From NCBI RefSeq assembly GCF_023101765.2, contig NC_064216.1, positions 186,001 through 250,000 of the forward strand: 64,000 bases of DNA, given 5' to 3'. Below the pieces are notes generated by a model. The model saw nothing but the letters and a program-made list of their open reading frames with translations. It was not told where the DNA came from and searched no databases. Position 1 is the stretch's first letter. Each line of letters begins with the position of its first letter. Of this stretch, positions 1 through 9,892 are shown one piece after another. Origin of the DNA: Spodoptera frugiperda (lineage: Eukaryota; Arthropoda; Insecta; Lepidoptera; Noctuidae). Position numbers and translations under genes: made by a program.

Positions 1-129
1 TTGTAGTCTCAGTGTACAGACTAGAGTTTGCTCTTCAAAACTCTTCTAGGTAAATTGCTTTGAATATTTCGCTTCTGGTATTTTTTCAAAGATATTTAAT
101 TTTATCTAAGGTGCGTTTGTCTATCCCTT

Positions 130-245
130 TAAGGAATTGTATTGGGATTTGTGGAACAGAGGTAGATTATAGTCCGGAATAACACATAGGCTACTTTTCA
201 ACTCACGGAAACGCGGGAAAAGCCGCGGGCAGAATCTAGTTTTTT
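130..245 (+). repeat. Degraded lepidopteran dispersed repeat, 3' portion
   Basis: The phrases 'aacacataggctactttt' and 'gcgggaaaagccgcgggcag' match the 3' part of a very common lepidopteran interspersed repeat with a Leu/Thr-rich, 'gatgaaatttgg'-type middle. Related copies occur at 24826-24965, 34330-34545 and 40240-40412. The 5' part is diverged. Family recognition is from memory and was not searched. There is no coding capacity. Confidence 0.5.
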
Positions 246-982
246 TTCATAAATCTCTTAATTGGTTAACTATGAATCTCAGCAACCGTTTACAACGACA
301 GCAATTAGTGAAGTAATTAATTGGCTTACTTTTAAAATAATAGGTTTATAAGTTAATGGCAGTGGAACCAGTAATGAGTGTCTGCATAATGGACACGCTG
401 TTACTGACAGAGAGCTGGTGAATGACTCGCATCATTGCAGGCTGCCTACGTGACCGACTGTCAGTAGTCAGTATAGTCAATATATTCCGTTGCAATCTGA
501 TGAAATACTATCGTATGACAGTTTGGAAGTTTCCTAAATCATATTGTCGGCGTTGGCAGCGCGGCGGCGCGGGCAGACAGTTGGGCTCGGACGTAATTAC
601 CGACACATTGACGTAATTGTACATCTTCGTGAGATATTCTAAATCTGTTTCCATACATTATGTGAATCTGTGATTTGTTTGTATATTTTCGGTACGGTCC
701 GACTCTGAAAATTATTATTATTATTGGCGATATAGATATGACTCTGAAGTTACACTTCTGAAGTAAATGTGACTTTTAAAATATATAATAAAAATATGTT
801 TTTTTTAGTTTGTCTGCCTACTAACTTTGCTGAAATAACCATGATTGGTTGCTACGAGGAACACTGCACAATAGATATTATTACGAAGCAATATTAATAC
901 AAATAAAAAAGCCTATGTAAGATAATTTATCGCGGAGTAAGTAGGTATCGGAGCGACCTACTTATTTTTTGTCTATCTACGT
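246..982. other. Intergenic stretch without recognised gene
   Basis: AT-rich DNA with a short GC-richer patch near 548-600. The longest open frame, about 64 codons at 422-616, has no coding character. Nothing functional is recognised. Confidence 0.5.
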
Positions 983-990
983 GGTACAAG
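983..990. repeat. Left 8-bp target-site duplication of hAT element
   Basis: GGTACAAG lies directly before the left terminus of the hAT-like element and is repeated exactly at 1656-1663 after the right terminus. Eight-base duplications are the hallmark of hAT-superfamily insertion. Confidence 0.85.
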
Positions 991-1655
991 CAGAGAATAC
1001 AATGATCCCGAACCTCGGGATCCCGGCCGTTTTCTTGTCCCGAAAATCCCGGGACTGTAGTAATCTCGGGATTTTTAGGATTGACATTAAAGGAAAAGTT
1101 ACAGCTGGAAATTGATAAGAGTATGAATTCCCCAGATCCTAAAGTACAAATACAAAATGAATCAGGGTTGGCAAATAGTATTAGACGTGAAATGAGCCTG
1201 TTCGAAAATGGAGGAACTCGTGGATATCACTTAGAAATAGCAAATAAATATCTAATGTCTATTCCTCCAACCAGCGTAGAACCTGAGCGAGCGTTTTCAG
1301 CTGCTGCTTATATTGGCAATAAACTACGAAGCAGGCTTGGAAGTGAAACGTTGGATGCTTTGATATTCCTGCGATTGTATTTTCGAAATTCTAATTAGTT
1401 TTGTTGTGTTGTCTTTTAAATTTCTTGCAAAAGTATTTTGATTGTTTTGTCAATTTTCGTTTCGTACTGTATTGTGTTGTGATGTGATTTATATTGTGCA
1501 ACGATATTAAAATCATTTTTTTTAAATAACTCAAGTTCTGTTTTCATTTGAGCCCAATTAGAAACCACAAAGTCTAATCCCGGATAGCGATCCCGGGATT
1601 ATTTAAAATCCCGTAATCCCGGGATTGAAAAACATGCTCGGGATTGTATTCTCTA
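991..1655 (+). mobile_element. hAT-superfamily deletion derivative (665 bp)
   Basis: The left end reads CAGAGAATACAAT and the right end is the inverse of TAGAGAATACAAT, followed on both sides by CCCGA. An exact 8-bp duplication flanks the element. Both subterminal regions carry clusters of palindromic ATCCCGGGAT-like motifs (left 1008-1072, right 1577-1647), which may be transposase-binding sites. Between them lies only the C-terminal end of a transposase (1081-1398). An autonomous element would be several kilobases long, so this copy is an internal deletion that could move only with transposase supplied elsewhere. The intact ends and perfect duplication suggest a fairly recent insertion. Confidence 0.85.
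1081..1398 (+). pseudogene. hAT transposase C-terminal fragment (hAT dimerisation domain)
   Basis: A 105-codon open frame ends in TAG inside the hAT element. Around residues 60-100 it shows the typical C-terminal dimerisation signature: I-P-P-T-S-V-E-P-E-R-A-F-S, then L-R-S-R-L and a closing L-I-F-L-R-L. This is the most conserved part of hAT transposases and is often kept in deletion derivatives. The N-terminal BED finger and the catalytic DDE core are absent. No convincing ATG start exists (the frame opens at TTG), so it is an exon remnant and not a functional gene. It has no internal stops, in line with a young copy. Confidence 0.85.
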
Positions 1656-1663
1656 GGTACAAG
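1656..1663. repeat. Right 8-bp target-site duplication of hAT element
   Basis: Exact copy of GGTACAAG at 983-990, directly after the right inverted terminus. Confidence 0.85.
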
Positions 1664-1849
1664 CAACCTTGGACGGCAGTTATAAAAAAGTTAAACTCAT
1701 TAATCTTTCCATACATTTCGAATATTTATAAATTAGTAACATATTACAAAAAACAAGATCCACGCTTTTTAATTACACATACTTCAGCGGGTATTTTAAC
1801 AAAAACTCTTTGCTGTACGTCATCGTGCTGGTAACAAAGTTTCACAATT

Positions 1850-2080
1850 ATTGTTGGCGGAGGTGCGCCGGCGCAGGCCGCAGCTCATGCGCGTGGCAAC
1901 AGCCGCTCTGTCTGCAGTGAGTCAACGCATCGCCGCACGTCACAGCACACGTGTGCAGAAGGAGAGCTCCGCGCCGCGCGCCGCCTTCTAGAACCGTGGC
2001 GCGGCGAGCGAGTAGCGACTGATTGCTTGTGACAAAGATGTCGTGACTGCGCTCTGCTCGTGGATCACTCGATGACGCTT
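1850..2080. other. GC- and CpG-rich island in AT-rich DNA
   Basis: A block of clearly higher GC with many CpGs, for example 'gcgccgcgcgccgcc' near 1971. It carries a GGCAAC half-site near 1895 and an ACACGTGT palindrome near 1947. A 98-codon minus-strand frame (1848-2144) runs through it but looks like a composition effect. It could be a promoter or enhancer of an unannotated transcript. No start site or exon is recognised. Confidence 0.3.
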
Positions 2081-2469
2081 CAGTTCCTTTATATTTGACT
2101 GTAAGACGACAAAACACCGCCTCTTGGCATTGACGTCTCACCACTTTTTGTTAAGTATGCATTCAATTGTAAAGCGCTGCATTTGTAATGCATTATATTA
2201 CTTTCGAATGTATTTGCTGAAATATTAGAAAAACCTGTAATTTTGTGGGAAATTAAAAACAAAAGCTAGCAGCCAATCACAATAAGAAAGGGCGCAGCCG
2301 AGGGTAACCATTAACTTCTGAATTGAATGTAGATAATTACTGCCAACTCTTTTTTATACAGAAAAGAAAACGTAAATTGTCGGCTTTGTACAATAGTACG
2401 GAAATAAAGGAAAACTTTAACGTTACACTTTATACCTTTCTGAAAAGAAAAGAAAATACAAAATTCTAT

Positions 2470-2670
2470 GTATTTATTAACCGACTTCAAAAAAGAAGGA
2501 GGTTCTCTGTTTGACCTGTATTTATGTATGGTTGTGCGCGATTATCTCACGATTGACCGAACAGATTTTGATGCGGTTTTCAGAAAAGTGTTTGTTATAC
2601 TTAGGAGCAGGTTTTAGTATATTAACCGACTTCAAAAAGAGGAGTTTGAAGTCGGTTATGATATTAAACA
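2470..2670 (+). repeat. Lepidopteran 'aaccgacttcaaaaa' dispersed repeat with terminal hairpin
   Basis: The sequence starts with TTAACCGACTTCAAAAAAG and continues with the 'gattttgatgcggtttt' block typical of a widespread moth repeat. A second start motif at 2623-2636 is followed by its inverse at 2645-2658, forming a 14-bp-arm hairpin. No coding capacity. Confidence 0.5.
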
Positions 2671-2984
2671 TAGACGTAACAACTTTTCTTTATCTTTTTC
2701 AGGAGAAAAAGTTACCAAGTAAATATCACCAGTCCTCTACGTAGGCCTAAGACCGGCCGGTTACAACCGAATATCTTGAGTACCAATCTTTTCAGCAATT
2801 ATTTTTAATACAACAATTAGTTGGCACGTCGTACCGTGTTAGATGACAGTACCAAAGGTATAATTTTAACGATCGGGTTTTATGTTGAAATGACAAAAAC
2901 TATATTTTTGGACATTTTCCAAATTAAAGTTTCCTGTTCCATCATTATCATTTTAAAACGAAATACAGAGGTAGAATACACGTA

Positions 2985-2999
2985 TGTGTGTGTGTGTGT
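2985..2999 (+). repeat. (TG)n microsatellite
   Basis: About seven uninterrupted TG units. Confidence 0.9.
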
Positions 3000-3594
3000 T
3001 CCATATGGCGAACCCTTGGCTCGGCGGGTAGCGTCACGGCTGTGTGCTGCCGGCTGCGTGTGCGCAACGTGATGTCTCCACTTAGCAACACACACACTTG
3101 CGTCATCGTCTTTGTCTAGATTTCGTCGTGAGTACGTGAGGAACAGGAGACTCGGTATATTATAGTTGTTATAACACCGTCATAAACTTACCTACACTTT
3201 ATTAATAAAGGTAGAACCTTACGCAGTCAAATGACAAAGAAGTTGTATTACGTGGATATACGGTCCTAGTCATAAGGATCTGGTGTCACAACTGTTTTAT
3301 TTTACTCAGATGGTTTTCAAAAACATTCTTGTTTGTAGAGTACTGAAAAACTATTGTCAAGTTGACTCGCTTTTTTTGATGATTTGACTAACGGTAGAGC
3401 ACGCCTACCCTGCCTGCTTACACAAGAGATTAGCGCAGCGGTTATAAAGAACAGTTTAAAGATTTATTTCGAACTAGCGACAGCACAGTTTTATCGCTAA
3501 ATATGGTTGCAACCAGTTATCGGTGGAAAATGAGTAAAATGTATGTGCAAGTGTGAAACGAAAGTATTATCGGCAGTTAGCAACAGTTTGGCGA

Positions 3595-3602
3595 TGACGT
3601 CA
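3595..3602. promoter_or_regulatory. Full CRE palindrome TGACGTCA
   Basis: Perfect CREB/ATF site sequence. A GTTGCTA half X-box lies about 10 bases downstream. Binding is inferred from sequence only. Confidence 0.35.
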
Positions 3603-3795
3603 CCTCGTCGGTTGCTACGTGCCTGCAAGGAAGGCAGATTATCTCTCTGATGATAGTCACCGTGACACGTTCTGCCAGACTATCAGCATTTTATAATCAC
3701 GTCTACTATCGATTATTATAATGAATTGTAAATGAGACGAAACTTTCTCTATTTTACAATATGTCTGTATTTTTTTAATATTGTTTAATCTTTGA

Positions 3796-3989
3796 TTTTT
3801 TTTAAAACGTTGGCCCGCACTATTATTTTCTCCTGTGTCGTGAGTGCTTTTACAAACATACAAGTTTACCCAGTCACCCAGACCCGAAACAACTATTTGT
3901 CACACACAAAGAGTTACTTCGCGCGGGAACCGAACACGCTACACGTTGCGCGGCAGCCGGTCACCCAGCCACCGCACCAACCGTGCAGT
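3796..3989 (-). repeat. tRNA-derived SINE, family D copy
   Basis: On the minus strand the sequence begins with a tRNA-like head: 'ggttggtgcggtggctgggt' as an A-box region, then a GTTCGG-type B-box equivalent. Related copies lie at 46205-46292 and 56935-57131. The opposite end reads 'ggagaaaataatagtgcggg' on the minus strand and finishes in an A-rich run, as expected for a pol III-transcribed retroposon. Overlapping open frames here are repeat translations, not genes. Confidence 0.6.
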
Positions 3990-4334
3990 CAAATCAAATT
4001 TAGCTAGTTATATTATACTATATTTGGCTAGTACATTCAATTAAAAACTAGATAGGTATGCAAGTAGGTATCTCATTTGAATACGGAAAGATGTGCAAGT
4101 GCCGCAGGAATGCGAGATATTGGTGTATATGGTGATGCTGCATTGTTCTAGCCGAGGCATAGATGCCACAGCTAACAAAGAATACATGTCTGACGTGACA
4201 TTCCAGAATATTCAGTTCTCGGTTTTTCTAAACGTTGAAAGAAAATATACTTAGTCTCCAAAATATGTTATTGTATCAGAAATTTAAATCAAGGCTTCTT
4301 ATTCCCGCGTTCTGGCTCGAACCAGGGGTAGGAA

Positions 4335-4508
4335 CCACTTGAAACACCAGAGGCGTTACAAGTGCGTTGCCGGCTCTTTGGGGGTTAGGAATTTAAGGGT
4401 TGTTGGGGAATCGGGGATTGGGAAGATTGGGAAGGGGGTATTTGGGCCTCCGGTAACTTTACTCACACAACGAAAGCGTTGTGCCGAAGCATGGCTCTCC
4501 CGCACTTA
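4335..4508 (-). repeat. Poly-A retroposon, family A copy (truncated)
   Basis: Contains 'gaaacaccagaggcgttaca', 'gggggttaggaatttaaggg' and 'gcctccggtaac', shared with copies at 32511, 35318, 38384, 57372, 60023 and 63937. The part with the 'taccatcaggtgat' tail is missing here. Confidence 0.65.
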
Positions 4509-4750
4509 AACATTTATATTTGTATAGATACCTATCTCTTCGAAGCCGCTTTATACATTAAGTTTAATTAACATAAACACAAAACTAGTTACGTTCAACA
4601 ATAACACTTATTATGAACATTACACAATGAGACACGAATGTATTTATATCGATGCAGTATACAACTATACAGTGGTGTAGTGACTGCACTCGGTACCTCG
4701 CAACAATGGCTTCCTGGTCGGTGCTCACTGCTCGCAGCTCACTGATCAGT

Positions 4751-4866
4751 GGGCCTAGTACGAGTTTCTTTTACTCGCTGCTGATTGGTTGGTTCATTGG
4801 AGCAGACCAATCATACCGCCGAACGCTTCGATCTCTTTAAACATAAAAGAAACTCGTAGTAAGCCC
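4751..4866. mobile_element. Small MITE with about 24-bp inverted repeats
   Basis: The left end GGGCCTAGTACGAGTTTCTT pairs with the inverse of the right end, GGGCTTACTACGAGTTTCTT, with the match continuing a few bases inward. The interior has a second pairing (GATTGGT / ACCAATC). TCAG flanks both sides (4746-4749 and 4867-4870) and may be the target duplication. At about 116 bp it has no coding capacity. Confidence 0.65.
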
Positions 4867-5484
4867 TCAGCACTGGATGCTGTATAGGTCAGGGTCGAGA
4901 GAAGGAAGCCCGCGAGAGCCTCGCTCCACTCTTCCTGCATTCTAGTGATTTGTGCTAAAGATTACCTGCACCTGTCTAGACTAGGATGATACTCCGATTT
5001 GTCTGACATTTGCTAGCTGTATTGGGAGTTGGATTCAAAGGTAGATAGGTCAAGTGGTTAAAGTTATCTTGAAGTGTGAGTTAAGTTAATCAATTGATAT
5101 TTTCTGTTGTTGAACTTTATTGGGGTCCCAGGTTTGGTGGCCAGGTATGTGAAAAATCATTTACATTCCGAATTTGTGCTCCTGTAATATTTTATGGAGA
5201 TGTAATTGCAATGATAACGTTGATGCAGACAAATACGGGCGTAATGTAAGTGTTTCTCAAACGTTCCAGTCACCTTCGTGTAACATTGACAAACAATAAT
5301 ATCTACGATCCTGAAAACTTCCACTGATAATGTAATGGAACCTATCAATTAACATCAAGTACTTAATTTAAACATTGTATACCTAGACTGTGAGACTGGA
5401 CAATTTGTTGATGGGGACATAGCGTAGGTCGTTTTTTGCTTTCACATGAATAAACATAAGGTACAAATTTGTGTACACACGTTG

Positions 5485-5568
5485 AATTAACCAGTATAAT
5501 CTGACCTTGAAATGGGTGGAAATAACAGACAAGGGTAGATCATGATAAACTGGTTAATATGCTTGATA
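5485..5568 (-). repeat. Dispersed repeat family C, degraded inverse copy
   Basis: 'accagtataatctgacc' followed by 'agatcatgataaactggtt' is the inverse of the motif order at 23322-23430 and matches the copy at 33880-33995. Confidence 0.45.
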
Positions 5569-5727
5569 TGTTTATATTGTCATCAATGTCATCTCATACG
5601 TTGCACAAAAAATGTATATTGAGATAATGTTTAGATAAATAAAAACAAAACTCAAGAACAATACATCCATATAATGCACAAACATATCGAACAACACAGA
5701 ATCAATTAATCTTGATCTCGCTTTTTA

Positions 5728-5797
5728 TGTCCTTTCCGCACATTCGACGGTCAGTTTATACTGGTTTAGCATAGTTTGATGTATGTATGTATGTATC
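5728..5797 (+). repeat. Dispersed repeat family C plus (ATGT)n run
   Basis: Carries 'cctttccgcacattcgacgg' and 'cagtttatactggtt', shared with 23322-23430 and 43436-43525, ending in about four ATGT units. Confidence 0.5.
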
Positions 5798-7949
5798 ACG
5801 TACGGCGGCCATTTAAGTGAGACGTGTATCTAACATAATAGCTTAGCTGTAAAAATTATGGGCACAAGTCAAACAGTAGCACTTTGTGACTAGTAGGCGG
5901 AAAGGTATAAGATGTAGCGGATATTGACTTAGTTATTTGATATTTTAGTTATTTATACAAAAATTAAGCTCAGTACTTAATGCTTTAGGAAATCTCTCAT
6001 AATTTATCTAAGAGAAGATACATGTAACTTAATTGGAGTGTGCTAATACTCTGGTGTCACAATCCATAAACTAAAATCTAGATTAGATTAGAAACTCTTT
6101 ATTGTACACCATAAAAACACAATGGACACACATTCAGAAATGATAAGAAAGATGATCAACATTCAATCTAGTTGATGAAACGTTCTAAACGGAGAAGCTA
6201 TGAAAGAAAGAAATATAATGCGAGAGATAGTAAACACAAACTTATTGAAATCTTATCATTCACACAGGGTTCTTAAGTAGCTCATCATTAAGCTCAATCT
6301 TCAGCTCTTCGTATCAAACTACTGTCAACCATACAATATCATGACTCAACCAACCCGCTACGGTTACCGGTAACTACTAAATGTTGAAACACTTCTGTTA
6401 AAAATATGTTCAACAACAAGTTCTTATAACAAGAACAATCGTTGTGTCAGCGTGAGAAGAAGTGTGAATCAGATGTTCACACTATCGCTTGTCGTCTTTA
6501 CTTTGTACCACACGTATAATGTGGTAGGCAGTATTTGTTCGTAGTTTTAGTATCTACTGGAACTAACGTCTGTCCGTCCGTTAATTATACAAGTTCCGAT
6601 GTGAGAATCTCCTTGTTTACAACCTTCAGGAAGTGAGATAGGTACTCTGAAACTTTCCGAACGAAAACATATTTACATTGAAACATGTTGCTATAGGTAT
6701 CTATATGTATATATATAAAGACATTTAGATACGATGTCATCGTGATCATCATATTAACAACAAGATATATTATAACAACAGCTTAGTTATACATTTTGGC
6801 TATTGCTGAGAAAAGACCTATTCTCACATGTAGAAGATTTAAACATTATTGGCAGATTGATTTTAAACTTATAATTAGAAAGTTTTACTCTCTATGTTTT
6901 CCTTCATCGTTTGTCAGTGGTGTCTAAATAATCTTATACATATATTACTTGGAAAAAGTCTCAATGGTTCTAGCTAGGATATCACAGATGTCCGCTGAAT
7001 ATAAGTCTCCCCTGATGACTTCCAGATCGACTGGGTGGAAACGACCAGCATCTAACATTTAGATAAACACAAACAAATTAGCTCACAAAAGGTGACCCGT
7101 TTGCTCGTTTACCCATATGCCATAAAAAACACTACAAACTATTCTAGGTAGTCTGTTTTCCTTCCATGTCTAGTTTTGGAATTTTCCACCAAGATACGTA
7201 TTTAATAGTTTTTGTTAGTTAATGCAGTTAATATCACGGTTCAATTACAAACACCTACAGTTTCATTACCCGCCCGTAATTGCTGCACTTTTTCACAAAC
7301 TGCCGGCACCATGTTCACCTTCTGATGACTAATTTAACCCAACTGTTGTAACTACTGCAACCAAAGTCAAATAAAAAACGTTTCCATTTGAAGTACAAAA
7401 ATAGACGCATTTTGTTATACAACACAATTTTGGTTTTTATATTCAACCAGCATCCAGTTAAACAAGAACTCTCGTAGCATAAGTTTCAAGTGCAGCAATA
7501 GGTCAGCATAAACTGGTTGCAATTCCAAATTTCGGTACAGTTACCAGAGCAGTGTGTACACTAACTTATTTATAACTTGAACATTTTCGTTACTTTATAG
7601 ACTGCAAGTTAAACATAAGTTAAGCGAAAGTTAAACACTAAACGTTGGAGAATATTTAACGTTCCACATAATACCTAGGTACTTATTACTTTAGTATTAC
7701 GATCTTGTGTAAGCGAAATTTAGGTTTAAAAATGTAAAATATTATCTAGACTAGAGCATAAAAGAGAATATAAAATTGTAATTCTGCGTGCGTAATATTT
7801 TAGGTCCAACAATGTGGGATTATAAAAGGAGAAAAAAGAATGATTACAGAGTAAATTTTGTTTTCTAAAAAAATACATCTAAGGTTTCTACGAAATGACG
7901 GCGAGTAATAAAACCTCAAGTGGCTCGAGTGACTGATATAATAACCTCC

Positions 7950-7962
7950 GTTGCTAAGCAAC
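7950..7962. promoter_or_regulatory. X-box palindrome (RFX-type site)
   Basis: GTTGCTAAGCAAC, extended by C and G to a 15-bp perfect palindrome, fits the RFX X-box consensus (GTT-N-C-C/T followed by A/G-G-N-A-A-C). RFX factors in insects drive ciliated sensory-neuron genes. Function is inferred from sequence only. Confidence 0.4.
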
Positions 7963-9000
7963 GCTTAATTAATTATACGCTCTAGTTTTCTAGAATGAAC
8001 TAGTTTCAGTGAGTCAGTGCTGTACCTAAGTAGGTACAAGACGTACATTAGTAGCTCATGAACACGACTACTTGTAATAAAATATTTATTGAAACTAACT
8101 CGTTGGAAACAAAGTTTTTTTGTTCGCAGTCAATCAAGTTTAGTCGCGGAATCAATTGGCGGGCGCGCGGCTGGTGTGATTGATTGAACAACGCAACTAT
8201 TAGAGACGGCGATACCACGCGCTACAAATAAATGCTAATTTTGTTATTGCCAACAATTCTCCTCTGAACATAAATCAAGTTATTTTGATGAAATTTCCCT
8301 TTGATTCTGTTTTATTATTGCTAGATATAATTGATTCCAAGTATAGGCCGGCCAAGGCTTCACAAATCACAGCGATGTGGCAACGTTTGCCACGAGCTCC
8401 GTAGTACGAGCTCCAATTATACACAACTATTATATCATTCGGGACATTCAATAAATCATCTGCCATTAAAATGATTACTGTTCCGATAAAACACATAAAC
8501 AAGGACACGTTATTGTCCCCGGGACCCTCCGCCGCGCTACGAGCGCGCTATTATTACCCACTTCAACACAATTCGAATCAATCTCCCTTTCCCGAATCAA
8601 TCGGGTGGCAACACGAATACTTTATTATTAATAAAGCTTTTTATTACATCGCGAGTCAGCTGCCGCTGCCAGCCCTGCAGGGCTGTCACCCGAGCTGTGC
8701 GACCTTGCAGCTATCCTTGGCAACGGTATAGTAACTCGTTACGAGCCGTGCACAGTTAATGATGCTTAATGCTTCGTTGGCTGAGGTAAATTACTGGATT
8801 AGCGTTAGTTACCAGCCAGCAGTCGTTGCTATACGAGTTCACAGCACAGCAGCCCGCCGCGGACAATGGCGGCCATTCACAACAAACACGTAATGATGTC
8901 AACATCCATCACCCCCGCCCTCTGTGTAATCTCTCACTTATGGAAAAATTTGCGAAAATGAAATCTTCTGAAACCATTACCAAACAACATTTGGTATCTA

Positions 9001-9560
9001 GACACACGGCAGTGTGTCCGCCAAGTTCGAGCAAAAAAACCGACACACCGGCCGTGGGTTATATTACACGAACCATTTCGGGCCAAGTTCGACCCACCTA
9101 TAACTCAAAATCTATTTTATCTACGCATATGAAATTTCTAGTATCTGTCGAGATCTACTTACTTATCTAAAATACAAAATTTCATTAATGTACCTATTGT
9201 AGGTCTTGAGATATTGACGTCAGAAAATCGCTAATTTTACTATACACTCACTGACTGACTGACTGACTCACTCACTCATCAAAAACCTAGACCACTTCCA
9301 ATGGTCGTATTGACTTGAAATTTGGCATGGAGGTAGGTCTTTAGGTCAAGGTAAAGGAAAAAATCTGAAAATGGCCAAGTGTGAGTCGGTTTTAAAAATA
9401 ATGAAGGTGTAAATTTATATCCCTAAGGAACTAAAACAAAAAAATTATCTATATCTTCCAATGGTCGTACCGACCTAAAATTCGTTACGAAGGTTTGTAT
9501 TTAGTCAAAGTGAAGTAAAATAAGAATAAAAGAAAATAAACCTTACAAAAATAAATGAAA
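9001..9560 (+). repeat. Composite lepidopteran repeat, left part
   Basis: Contains 'ccaagttcgagc', 'ggccaagttcgacccacc', and two diverged copies of a module beginning 'cttccaatggtcgta' at about 9295-9360 and 9455-9520, offset by about 160 bp. An ACTG microsatellite lies at 9245-9270. The 'ccaagttcga' word recurs in the adjoining foldback (9591-9600), so both may belong to one element. The 114-codon frame at 8826-9170 runs into this repeat. Confidence 0.5.
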
Positions 9561-9892
9561 TCCCACCCAAAACATAAATGTGAAAGGCTGCCAAGTTCGA
9601 TAATATTGGAATGCTTCGCCTATAAAAGAAGTGAGATCTAAATAAGTACCAAGTTCCATACACAGACCTCAGTTAAAAATGATATAACTTGGCAAGTTTT
9701 AACTTTTACTTGACTCATTGCGTTTAGTAGGTTTATAACAAAGTGTGTGAAAACTTGCCAACTTGTTATATCATTTTTAACTGAGGTCTGTGTATGGAAC
9801 TTGGTACTTATTTAGATCTCACTTCTTTTATAGGCGAAGCATTCCAATATTATCGAACTTGGCAGCCTTTCACATTTATGTTTTGGGTGGGA
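9561..9892. mobile_element. Foldback element: 140-bp near-perfect inverted repeat
   Basis: The left arm, 9561-9700 (140 nt, starting TCCCACCCAAAACATAAATG), is the exact inverse of the right arm, 9750-9892 (143 nt), except for one 3-nt indel. The loop is 49 nt (9701-9749). There is no coding capacity. Near-identity of the arms means recent origin or arm homogenisation. A transcript crossing it would form a long double-stranded hairpin and might feed Dicer-2 or replication-fork stalling. No clear target duplication is visible. It could also be the terminal palindrome of the larger repeat at 9001-9560. Confidence 0.9.

Larger units (their letters stand above)
4867..9000. other. Long intergenic stretch
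   Basis: Mostly AT-rich DNA. It holds two copies of a short dispersed repeat (family C), a tetranucleotide run at 5779-5797, an X-box palindrome at 7950-7962, and GC-richer patches near 8155-8220, 8515-8560 and 8650-8720 with several GGCAAC half-sites. No exon is recognised. Confidence 0.5.

Noticed and set aside
8826..9170. 114-codon + strand frame
   Set aside because: Its second half lies in a dispersed repeat, there is no ATG or splice support, and the first half has no recognisable domain.
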